Assembly: GCA_903847385.1 (NCBI GenBank)
Contig: CAINDO010000657.1
Coordinates: forward strand, 1-45,958
Direction of reading: 5' to 3'
DNA: 45,958 nucleotides
From: an uncultured Myxococcales bacterium
GTDB taxonomy: Bacteria; Myxococcota_A; Bradymonadia; UBA7976; UBA1532
Each line of letters begins with the position of its first letter. The first letter of the stretch is position 1. Position numbers and translations under genes: made by a program. Positions 31,609 to 39,152 of this stretch are shown piece after piece. The notes under the pieces were generated by a model that was not told the origin of the DNA, ran no database searches, and saw only the letters and a program-made list of their open reading frames with translations.

Positions 31609-33504
31609 ATGAACACCCTCGGAAAGATCCTGCTCAGCGCCGCGGCGCTGGTCGGCGCGATCGGCTGCGCCGAGACCGCAGCCGATTCGAACTGTCAGCT
31701 CGGGGCCGACACCGACACCGACAAGCTGGTCGGCACGTGCTGTGAGCCGGTCAACGCGGCCGGCGCGGCGATGCTGAACTCGGCGGGCCAGCCCCTGCAG
31801 GGCGTGTGCAACGCCGCCAACCTCTGCCAGTACGGCAAGCAGAGCAACCAGGTCGCGCGCGGCGAGGCCTGTGGCGAGCCCATCGGCGGCGGCAACGGCA
31901 CCCAGGACATGGGGCCCTCGATCACGCTCCCCGACACCGGCTTCACGGGCGGTGGCGGTAATGGCGCCGGTGGCAACTCCGGCAATGGCGGTACGCCCGC
32001 GGGCGGCACCGGCGGTGACGGCGGCAGCGTCGGCCCCGGCGGGGCCGGCGGCAACGGCGAGGGCGGCAACGTCGGTCCCGGCGGCAACAGCGGTGATCCG
32101 TGCGCGGACGTCCGCTGCCCGGCCGGCGCGGAGTGCAACCCCGCCACGGGGCGCTGCGTGCCCGTCGGCGGCGCTGGTGTCCACACCGGCGCCTGCGAGA
32201 CGGCGGACGACTGTCCGCCCGGCGACGAGTGCGTCAACGAGGCCGACTCCATGGGCCGCGTGCCCGGCGGCTTCTGCCTTTTGAACTGCCGCAGCGACAA
32301 CGACTGCGGCGATGGCCTGCGTTGCCTGGCCTCGGGCCAGAACAACATCTGCTTCGCCGAGTGCAATGGGGCGGGGGACTGCCGCCAGGGCTGGACCTGC
32401 ATCGATCTCCCGGACGGCAGCGGTGGCGTGTGCCAGCCGGACTGCCGCACGGCGGGCTGCGCCGCGGGCGAGGTCTGCAACGGCGAGTCCGGTCTCTGCG
32501 AGATCGGATGCCCGTACGCCTGCGCCGCCGGCGAGGAGTGCACCACGGGTCACTGCGTGCGCCTCAACGGCACCTGCGCGACGGACTACCACTGCCCCGT
32601 GGACACGCACTTCTGCCACGAGGGGCAGTGCGTGCCCAATCAGGGGACCGACTGCACGGGCAACCCCCAGGCGTGCGCCGCGTCCCAGCAGTGTTTCGAC
32701 AACGGCGCCAACGGCAGCCTGTGCATCTTCGGCTGCCAGGGCGACGATGAGTGCCCGTTCAACGAGAGCTGCCTCGCGGGCATCAACGTCTGCTGGTTCA
32801 CCTTCTGCGGCGATCCGGCGCAGCCCAATGGCGACGTCTTCGGTCAGTGCGCGCTCGGCTCGCAGCAGCAGTGGGCGGGCACGTGTTTCCCGCTCCCCGT
32901 CGGCGATCCCGCCGGCGGCGGCCCTCCGGGCATCTGCCTCGAGGCCGGCAACCTGCAGGAGGGCCAGGCCTGCAACGCGCAGGCGGAGGCCCGCGACGTG
33001 GGCGCCCGCAATCAGCAGTGCGCCCCGGGCCTGCTGTGCTTCGGGGACCCGGACGACGCGCTCGATCCGGCCCGCGACTGGGCGGCGACGGGTGAGTGCT
33101 CGCAGCTCTGCGACCCGGGTGTCGGCCGCTGCGCCGGCGGGCGCGTCTGCGTGGACTTCTCCTCGCCGGACGACCCGAACACGGCCAACAACAACGAGAG
33201 CCGGACGCTCGGCGTCTGTCTGAACGTCGAGTGCACCATGGGCACCGGCGGCCAGTCGGGCTGCGCGGCCGGCGAGCAGTGCCGTCCCTTCACCCTGGTG
33301 GCCGATCAGGGCGCCTGCAGCCCCGCCGGCAACGTGGCGGCCGGCGGCCCCTGCCGTACGTCGGACGACTGCGCGGACGAGGCCTTCTGCGGCGATCCGG
33401 GTGGCGGCCCCGTCTGCCTGCCCACCTGCAACGAGGGCAGCCCGAACTGCGCCGAGGGCACGATGTGCGTGAACAACGGCTGGGGCTTCGGCATCTGCCT
33501 CTGA
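31609..33504 (+). CDS. Large Cys-rich lipoprotein with Gly/Asn linker
   Basis: The 631-residue product starts at ATG 31609 (GGAGGAG 5-11 bases upstream). Lipobox AIGC gives Cys20. A first Cys-containing part (about 25-100; CQLGAD, CCEPVN, NLCQYGK) is followed by a Gly/Asn linker (about 110-165) and then a long disulfide-rich region with repeats like CxxDxDCxxGxxC to the end. In size and design it is a longer relative of the gene at 29947. It is followed by a strong bidirectional terminator. It probably sits on the cell surface; no enzyme motif is seen. Confidence 0.85.
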   Translation: MNTLGKILLSAAALVGAIGCAETAADSNCQLGADTDTDKLVGTCCEPVNAAGAAMLNSAGQPLQGVCNAANLCQYGKQSNQVARGEACGEPIGGGNGTQDMGPSITLPDTGFTGGGGNGAGGNSGNGGTPAGGTGGDGGSVGPGGAGGNGEGGNVGPGGNSGDPCADVRCPAGAECNPATGRCVPVGGAGVHTGACETADDCPPGDECVNEADSMGRVPGGFCLLNCRSDNDCGDGLRCLASGQNNICFAECNGAGDCRQGWTCIDLPDGSGGVCQPDCRTAGCAAGEVCNGESGLCEIGCPYACAAGEECTTGHCVRLNGTCATDYHCPVDTHFCHEGQCVPNQGTDCTGNPQACAASQQCFDNGANGSLCIFGCQGDDECPFNESCLAGINVCWFTFCGDPAQPNGDVFGQCALGSQQQWAGTCFPLPVGDPAGGGPPGICLEAGNLQEGQACNAQAEARDVGARNQQCAPGLLCFGDPDDALDPARDWAATGECSQLCDPGVGRCAGGRVCVDFSSPDDPNTANNNESRTLGVCLNVECTMGTGGQSGCAAGEQCRPFTLVADQGACSPAGNVAAGGPCRTSDDCADEAFCGDPGGGPVCLPTCNEGSPNCAEGTMCVNNGWGFGICL

Positions 33505-33545
33505 GCCCTCGCCGACGCGCCGGTCGCGGCGCCACTCGGTGAAAA

Positions 33546-33579
33546 AAAAGGCCGGTCTCCGCGTGGAGGCCGGCCTTTT
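33546..33579. terminator. Strong bidirectional intrinsic terminator
   Basis: AAAAGGCCGG (33546-33555) pairs fully with CCGGCCTTTT (33570-33579), with a further inner stem (CTCC / GGAG). A-run on one side and T-run on the other stop both the lipoprotein gene and the convergent gene at 33609. Confidence 0.9.
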
Positions 33580-33608
33580 GTCTTTCTGGGCCCCGCTCGG
33601 GGCGCGGC

Positions 33609-34466
33609 TCACTCGGAGTCGAGGTTGACCGACAGCCCGGGCTTCTTGGCGGCCGCGGGCGCCGTGTTGCCTCCGGCGGGCTTGGCGCCGCCACCGGGCT
33701 TCTGGCCACCACCGCCGGGCTTGCGAGCCACCTTCTTGGGCTCCTCGGAGGCGGGCGCCGGGGGCTCGGACGCGATCGTCGCGACGAACGGCGCGGGCGC
33801 CTGCGTCGGCGCGGCCGTGATCGGCGCCATGTTGATCACCACCGGCTGATCGTTGTTGGCGGCCTGGGGGAGGGGCTCCTTCTGGACGATCAGGGCGATG
33901 GCCACGGCCGTCAGGCAGAGCACGGGTAGGCCGACGACCGTGAGGTAGAAGGCGGTGCCGCGGCCCTGGGGCTGCTGCGGCGCCATGACCTGGGCCATCT
34001 GCGGCTGGGCGGCCTGCGTGTGGGTCGCGTGGACCACGGGCTCCGGCGTATGGGCCGGCACCGGATCCTCGATGATCTCGCCACGCGCCCGGCGCTCCGC
34101 GATGTCGATCTGGCGGGCGCGCTCGACGCGCTCGTCCTCGGCGGCGCGGCGGCGGGCCTGCTCGGCGGCGATGCGGGCCTCGATCTCCGCGCGGGCCATC
34201 GAGGCCGTCGCGTGGATCTTCCGCTCCTCTTCCTCCTGCGCGGCGCGGCGCTGGGCGTCGAGGCGCTGGGCCTCGGCCTCGGCGTCGGCGGCGACGGAGG
34301 AGCGCAGGTCGGCGAGGAGGTCGTCCTTGTCGTCCAGGGCGCTGGGCCGGCGGGCGGGGGCGGGCGCGGCCTTGGCGCGAACGGGCGCCTCGGGCTCGTC
34401 CGAGGTGATGTCCTTCAGCTCTTTGAGGCTGAAGAGGACCGAGTTCTCTTTGCGTTCACCGGCCAT
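33609..34466 (-). CDS. Unrecognised single-pass membrane protein with long charged coiled coil
   Basis: The 285-residue protein starts at ATG 34466. Residues 1 to about 60 are acidic and disordered (SLKELKDITSDEPE), about 60-140 is a continuous Arg/Glu/Ala-rich coiled coil (AEAEAQRLDAQRRAAQEEEE, EARIAAEQARRRAAEDER), and about 165-190 is one hydrophobic transmembrane helix (AFYLTVVGLPVLCLTAVAIA). A Pro/Ala-rich, then Lys/Gly-rich tail follows (KPGGGGQKPGGGAKPAGG). The N-terminal part is probably cytosolic, the tail periplasmic. I recognise no family. It has a strong promoter with a palindrome inside the spacer, suggesting its own regulator. Confidence 0.8.
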   Translation of the reverse strand: MAGERKENSVLFSLKELKDITSDEPEAPVRAKAAPAPARRPSALDDKDDLLADLRSSVAADAEAEAQRLDAQRRAAQEEEERKIHATASMARAEIEARIAAEQARRRAAEDERVERARQIDIAERRARGEIIEDPVPAHTPEPVVHATHTQAAQPQMAQVMAPQQPQGRGTAFYLTVVGLPVLCLTAVAIALIVQKEPLPQAANNDQPVVINMAPITAAPTQAPAPFVATIASEPPAPASEEPKKVARKPGGGGQKPGGGAKPAGGNTAPAAAKKPGLSVNLDSE

Positions 34467-34512
34467 GCGTCACTCGCACCAGAAAGCGGGACAGAAATCG
34501 AGAGATTTCCAG

Positions 34513-34541
34513 ATTCTAGGCCACCCCCGGGGGGTGGTCAA
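34513..34541 (-). promoter_or_regulatory. Promoter of the 33609-34466 gene, with palindrome in the spacer
   Basis: On the minus strand TTGACC (34541-34536) and TAGAAT (34518-34513, five of six bases of the consensus) are 17 bases apart. The spacer and -35 edge contain the palindrome CCACCCCC (34521-34528) / GGGGGTGG (34530-34537). A second small hairpin (GAAATC-GAGA-GATTTC, 34494-34509) spans the predicted start. Confidence 0.65.
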
Positions 34542-34620
34542 GCCACGGCGTCCCCACGACGACGGCGAGTCCCCTCGGTCTCCGATTGCGCGTCGTTCGA
34601 CGCTCGGCCATGCTCCGTCC

Positions 34621-35286
34621 ATGTCTGCACTCCCTTCACCGTCGAAGATCGTCTGCATCGGGCGCAACTACCGCGAACACGCGGCTGAACTGGGAAACGC
34701 GGTCCCGCCGCTTCCGATCTTTTTTCTCAAACCGTCCACGGCGTTGATCGGCCCGGGCGAGGCCATCGAGCTGCCGCCTCAGAGCGCCGAGGTCCACCAC
34801 GAGGCCGAGATCGCCCTCGTGATCGGTCGCCGCGCCCGCGACGTCGAGGAGGCCGACGCCTGGGACTACATCGACGCGCTGACCATCCTGAACGACGTCA
34901 CCGCACGGGACATCCAGCGCGCGGAGAACCGCTTCACCAAGGCCAAGGGTTTCGACACGTTCTGCCCCGTGTCCGACGCGCGCCTGCCCGCATCGCAGTG
35001 GGCGGAGGACATCGGCGCCGGGCGCATCCAGTGTTTCGTCGACGCCGTGCGCAAGCAGGACGGCGCGCTCTCGGACATGGTCTTCGGGCCGGCGTTCCTG
35101 CTCAGCTACGTCAGCAAACACATGACGCTCCTGCCCGGCGACCTGATCGCGACGGGCACGCCCGCGGGCGTGGGCCGGATCGACGCGGGGCAGACGGTCG
35201 AGATCCGCCTGGTGGGCGCGGACGGCGGGACGCGCATGTCGCTGTCCAACCCCGTCGTTCCTCGCCCCCTGGTCGAGCGAAAGTAA
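34621..35286 (+). CDS. Fumarylacetoacetate hydrolase (FAH) family protein
   Basis: The 221-residue protein has the FAH fold's sequence marks: KIVCIGRNYREHAAELG (9-25), FFLKPSTALIGPGEAI, HHEAEIALVIGR with the metal ligands Glu61 and Glu63, and ILNDVTARDIQR with the ligand Asp92; GDLIATGTPAGVG is also typical. These enzymes cleave or decarboxylate acylpyruvates or oxaloacetate with Mg or Mn. The size and N-terminus fit the acylpyruvate hydrolase / oxaloacetate tautomerase group (FAHD1-like). Which substrate is used cannot be decided. ATG 34621 is the natural start. Confidence 0.93.
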   Translation: MSALPSPSKIVCIGRNYREHAAELGNAVPPLPIFFLKPSTALIGPGEAIELPPQSAEVHHEAEIALVIGRRARDVEEADAWDYIDALTILNDVTARDIQRAENRFTKAKGFDTFCPVSDARLPASQWAEDIGAGRIQCFVDAVRKQDGALSDMVFGPAFLLSYVSKHMTLLPGDLIATGTPAGVGRIDAGQTVEIRLVGADGGTRMSLSNPVVPRPLVERK

Positions 35287-35629
35287 AAGCCGAGCGCGGC
35301 GTCGGCGAAGCAGGGACCGAACCCACGGCATGGTGGGTCGTCGACCGGGTGAAACCTGCCGCCGCTCTCGCGACGAATGATGACCGGGCAGGGCCTCGCG
35401 TCGCAGACCGCTCGTCATGTGGGCGCCTCGCCGAAGCGGGCCTCCCGACAAGCTGACTGAACGACCACGATTTTCTCACGGCTGCGTTCGTCGTCGGCGA
35501 CGGCTTCGCCAGTCCGGCTTCGGACCGCCAGACCCCGTGGGGCGCGTCCCGAAGCAGGGCCGGCGCCGCGCTCGTCAACGGGCGCACCATTTCATCTTCG
35601 ACCGCGGGCGTCAATCGCCGCGGCGCGCA
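35287..35629. other. 343-bp gap without a convincing gene
   Basis: No frame shows codon bias or known motifs. There are a few features: a hairpin (ACCCAC / GTGGGT near 35325-35345) and three loosely similar GAAGC(A/G)GG segments (near 35309, 35436 and 35554). A minus-strand open frame that runs from 35614 across the gap into the FAH gene (to 35111) has unusual composition (Arg/Ser/Thr/Pro-rich) and no good start, and I do not count it as a gene. A small RNA or a decayed element is possible but unsupported. Confidence 0.4.
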
Positions 35630-37057
35630 TCAGCGAAAGCGGTAGCCCAGCGAGACGGCCGCGCCGACCGGGCGGCCCAGGGCGGTGTCCGTGACCTCGT
35701 ACAGGTACTCGGACGCGTCGATCTGCAGGCTCAGGTAGATGTCGTCCACGAGGTCATAGGATGCCCCGGCGGTGAGGCCTGCGCCCACGACGACCGTGCG
35801 GTCGTCGATGGAGACGTCGCCCTCGGGACAGAAGCGCGGGTCATCGGGGAACTGCTTGCAGTAGACGTTGTCGGTCGTGACGATGCGGCCCGGCGAGGCG
35901 ACCTCGATGCCGACGTGTGTGTCCAGGCGCCACGGGCCGAAGCGCGCCTCGTAGCCGGGGCCGATGAAGCCGCGGAACGTCAGGATGTCGGCGCGCAGGT
36001 CCTCTTCGCGGTCGCGGCCGCTGTTGGCGACCTTGAAGCTCGCCTGGAGGCCGATGTTCCGGGCGAGCGTCCAGTTGAACGAGGTCTGGGCGCCCACGTT
36101 GTTGAAGATGCCGGTGCCCAGGTCGTTCTCGCCGAAGACGAACCAGGTGAAGCCGGCGTCGAGCCGGACCTCGTTGGCCGAGCGCTTGTCGCGGACCGCG
36201 CGGCCGAACGGCAGGCTGGCCCACACGCGCGCGGCCAAGCGCCCGGCGGCGTCCGGCGCGGCCACGGGCTGGACGTCCGGCAGCACCACGCCCCCGGAGG
36301 CGATCACCAGGACCTCGAGGCGCTCCGGCCGCTTGTCGTCTGCGGGCAGAAGCCGGGCCCGCAGCAGAAATGTGTCCGTCGAGGCGGGCTCGGCCTTGGG
36401 CCACTTGTCGAAGCCCTCGGGGAGCGGGAGCTCGACCAGCAGCGCCGTGCGCGCCCGTTCGAAGGCCGCGATGCAGTCGGGGCGGTCGTACTTCTCGCGG
36501 AGCCGCAGCCTGGCGTCGGCTTGCAGTGCGCGCGTGAAGGCCGCGTTGGCGTCCACGTCGTCGCCCTTCTCGCGCAGCGCCAGGCCGCGCGAGAGCTGGG
36601 TCCGGGCCACGGCGCGCGGGTCGACGTGGACGTACTCCAGATCGTCGTAGAGCTCGGCGGCCTCGAACAGGTGTTTGGCGGCGGCGTCGAGGCGGACCTG
36701 CTTGTAGTCCTCCTGCCCTTCCTCCGATTTGCTGCGCGCGAACTGCTCACGCGCGGCCCACGCGTTGCGGGCTTTGATTCGGGCGAGCGTACGCGCCGGC
36801 GGCTGGACGTCCAGGTTGCTGTACTGCGAGAGCGCGGCGATGAAGGCGTCGAACAGCTCGCTGCCGGCGGCGCTCGGCGCCGTGGCGCCCAGCGGCCGGG
36901 CGTCCAGCGCGGGGTAGACGAGGACGACGGGCCGGCGGAAGCCGGGCGCCAGACCCTCGCGCAACCGCTGTGCATCGGAGATGGGCGCGGCGGCGAGCGC
37001 GGGCAGGGCGAGGACCGTGAACAGCGCCACGAGCCGGAGGACGAGCCCGAGCTTCAC
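35630..37057 (-). CDS. Exported protein: helical domain plus outer-membrane barrel-like C-terminus
   Basis: GTG 37057 overlaps the upstream lipoprotein stop (GTGA) and opens a signal peptide (LRLVALFTVLALPALAAAP), giving 475 residues. Residues about 30-190 are helical, TPR-like (RLDAAAKHLFEAAELYDDLE, DDVDANAAFTRALQADARL). A middle part (about 195-290) is beta-rich with LRARLLPADDKRPERLEVLV. The C-terminal about 180 residues alternate strand-like segments (TSFNWTLARNIGLQASFKVAN, PWRLDTHVGIEVAS) and end in GYRFR. The overall plan resembles the 24497-25816 product, so the two may belong to one family of periplasmic-domain barrels. No function is recognised. Confidence 0.8.
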   Translation of the reverse strand: MKLGLVLRLVALFTVLALPALAAAPISDAQRLREGLAPGFRRPVVLVYPALDARPLGATAPSAAGSELFDAFIAALSQYSNLDVQPPARTLARIKARNAWAAREQFARSKSEEGQEDYKQVRLDAAAKHLFEAAELYDDLEYVHVDPRAVARTQLSRGLALREKGDDVDANAAFTRALQADARLRLREKYDRPDCIAAFERARTALLVELPLPEGFDKWPKAEPASTDTFLLRARLLPADDKRPERLEVLVIASGGVVLPDVQPVAAPDAAGRLAARVWASLPFGRAVRDKRSANEVRLDAGFTWFVFGENDLGTGIFNNVGAQTSFNWTLARNIGLQASFKVANSGRDREEDLRADILTFRGFIGPGYEARFGPWRLDTHVGIEVASPGRIVTTDNVYCKQFPDDPRFCPEGDVSIDDRTVVVGAGLTAGASYDLVDDIYLSLQIDASEYLYEVTDTALGRPVGAAVSLGYRFR

Positions 37058-37638
37058 GGCGTGCCCGCATCCGGCAGGTGGGCGCACGACGCGCCGTCCA
37101 GGCAGGTGCGGCGCGTCTTTCCGCTCGCGGGCACGAACTGCACGGGCCGCGAGACGGCGTTGCACACGAGCTGGCCCGTCAGCTGGTCGTCGTCGCCGCT
37201 CAGAGTGAAGTCCAGGGTGTCACATTTGGGCGTGCGCAGTGCGTCCTGACACGCAGAGCCGAACCGGTCGTCCGGTGCCGCACATCCGGGGCCGCCGCCG
37301 TTGCCGTCCGCCACGAGCTTCAGCGTGAACGAGAGATCGCCGTCCGAGGCACGCCCGCCCTGCATGATGTAGCAGCCGCACTCCGCCAGCGGGTCGTACG
37401 TGTTGCCCGTGTAGCGGACCACGATGCCCGTGACGTCGTCGCCGTATCGACCGACGTGCAGGGCGTAGACGACCGTGCCGTCCTTCAACTCCACGCCATC
37501 CTGCGGGCAGCCCCCGGCGGGGTCGTCGCAGTTCTGCTTCCACGCGCCGGAGAAGCCGTGCTCCGGCCCGCAGGCCAGGAGCATCAGGCCGGCGGCGAAC
37601 GCGCAGGCGGCGCGTCCTTTGGCAGTCGTGGTCATCAT
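37054..37638 (-). CDS. Small Cys-containing lipoprotein of unknown function
   Basis: Two in-frame ATG codons (37638 and 37635) give 194 or 193 residues. The lipobox LLAC puts the lipidated Cys at position 23. The mature protein is beta-rich with several cysteines (QNCDDPAGGCPQDG, ECGCYIMQGG, GPGCAAPDD, PKCDTLDFTL, ASCAH) and an Asp-rich loop, so probably disulfide-bonded and periplasm- or surface-exposed. It overlaps the barrel gene by GTGA; co-function is likely. No family is recognised. Confidence 0.78.
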   Translation of the reverse strand: MMTTTAKGRAACAFAAGLMLLACGPEHGFSGAWKQNCDDPAGGCPQDGVELKDGTVVYALHVGRYGDDVTGIVVRYTGNTYDPLAECGCYIMQGGRASDGDLSFTLKLVADGNGGGPGCAAPDDRFGSACQDALRTPKCDTLDFTLSGDDDQLTGQLVCNAVSRPVQFVPASGKTRRTCLDGASCAHLPDAGTP

Positions 37639-37724
37639 GGCGTCCGCTGAGGGTCTCCCGAGGCGGGCGCAGGGTCGCACGTCGGCGGGGCGGCGGCAAG
37701 CGGACCCGCGACGTCGGGCGAGGA

Positions 37725-39152
37725 CTACTCCTCTTCGGCGTCGCCGGACCCGCGGAGATTCAGCTTCTTGAGCGTGTACTCGGCGCTCTTGCGGTGCACG
37801 CCGGCCACGCGCGCCGCGGCGCTGATGTTGCCGCGGGTGCGCTCCAGCAGGCGTGCCCAGTAGGTGCGCTCGAAGTTGTCGACCAACCGTGCCTTGGCGT
37901 CCTTGAACGGCAGCGAGTCGTCGAACTCGGCCACGGCGGGGCCGGAGACGGCGGCGGCGGGCGGCGGGGCGGGTTCGTCCGCCACGGCGGCCTCGTCGTG
38001 CCCCGAGCGCGTGTCGCCGAAGGTCGGCGGGACCAGGTACTTCGTCTCCAAGCGGTTGCCCGTCGCGAGCATGGCCGCGCGCTCGACGAAGTTGCGCAGT
38101 TCGCGCACGTTGCCCTGCCAGCGGTGCTTCTGCAGCTTCACGATGGTCTCGTAGCTGACCTGCACGGGCTGCCCGTCCGGCGTCTGCATCTCCTTCAGGA
38201 AGTGCTGCACCAGCAGGGGGATGTCGTCGATCCGGCGGCGCAAAGGCGGCAGCACCACGCGGATCACGGCCAGTCGGTAGTAGAGGTCCTCGCGGAAGTT
38301 GCTCGACTCGACCTCCTTCTGGAGGTTCCGGTTCGTGGCGGCCACGATGCGCGTGTTCAGCTTGACGGCGCGATCGGCGCCGACGGGCTTGAACTCGCGC
38401 TGCTCCAGGGCCCGCAGCAGCTTGGGCTGCAGGTCCAGGGGCAGCTCGCCCATCTCGTCCAGGAACAGCGTGCCGCCCTGCGCCCGCTCGAACGCGCCGG
38501 CGCGGGACACGACGGCACCCGTGAAGGCGCCCTTCACGTGGCCGAACAGCTCGCTCTCGATGAGGTTTGGCGCCACGGCGGAGCAGTCGAAGACGACCAG
38601 CGGGCCGTCCTTGCGTTTGCTGTGCTGGTGCACGGCCTCGGCCACGAGCTCCTTGCCCGTGCCGCTCTCGCCCTCGACGAGGATCGTCATGTCCGTCAGC
38701 GCGACGCGCTCGAGGATCGCGAAGATCTCCCGCATGGCCGCGGACTGCCCGATGATCCGGCCGAAGCGCGTGGCGCGCGACAGCTCGATCTCGACGGCCT
38801 CGCTGCCCGGCTGGTAGCGCATCGTGTTGCCGCCGATGCGCAGGAGCGCGCCGGGGTTCAGGTAGACGTCCCGCGAGCGCAGGTCGCCGACGAACGTGCC
38901 GTTCTTGCTGTCGTTGTCCGTCAGCCGGTGGCCGAAGATGTCGGCCTCGATGCGGGCGTGGAAGCGGCTCGTGGTGCCGTCGTTGACCTCGAACTCGTTC
39001 TCGGGGCTCGTGCCGATGCGCACGACCCGGGCGCGGGTGCGCAGCGTCTTGCCCTTGTCGGGGCCGTCGACGACCTCGAGCGTGTACTCGTGGGTCCGCA
39101 GGCGCTCGATGCCGGCGCCCATCTGCGTTCGCGTCACTTCGCCTTCGCTCAT
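37725..39152 (-). CDS. Sigma-54-dependent enhancer-binding activator with N-terminal FHA domain
   Basis: The 475-residue protein begins at ATG 39152, overlapping the kinase gene by ATGA, with GGAGAA 6 bases upstream. An FHA domain (about 25-115; [33 protein letters not shown]) takes the place of a receiver domain and should bind phosphothreonine. The AAA+ domain (about 135-370) has Walker A GESGTGKE (161-168), the sigma-54 loop GAFTGA (208-213) and Walker [10 protein letters not shown] (226-234). A C-terminal Fis-type helix-turn-helix ([20 protein letters not shown]) binds upstream sites. FHA-type activators of this class are typical of myxobacteria and respond to Ser/Thr kinases, and the kinase gene overlaps it. 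Targets are unknown. Confidence 0.95.
   Translation of the reverse strand: MSEGEVTRTQMGAGIERLRTHEYTLEVVDGPDKGKTLRTRARVVRIGTSPENEFEVNDGTTSRFHARIEADIFGHRLTDNDSKNGTFVGDLRSRDVYLNPGALLRIGGNTMRYQPGSEAVEIELSRATRFGRIIGQSAAMREIFAILERVALTDMTILVEGESGTGKELVAEAVHQHSKRKDGPLVVFDCSAVAPNLIESELFGHVKGAFTGAVVSRAGAFERAQGGTLFLDEMGELPLDLQPKLLRALEQREFKPVGADRAVKLNTRIVAATNRNLQKEVESSNFREDLYYRLAVIRVVLPPLRRRIDDIPLLVQHFLKEMQTPDGQPVQVSYETIVKLQKHRWQGNVRELRNFVERAAMLATGNRLETKYLVPPTFGDTRSGHDEAAVADEPAPPPAAAVSGPAVAEFDDSLPFKDAKARLVDNFERTYWARLLERTRGNISAAARVAGVHRKSAEYTLKKLNLRGSGDAEEE

Noticed and set aside
35111..35614. Minus-strand open frame through the gap after the FAH gene
   Set aside because: It overlaps the well-supported FAH gene, has no good ribosome-binding site and biased Arg/Ser/Pro composition; not counted as a gene.
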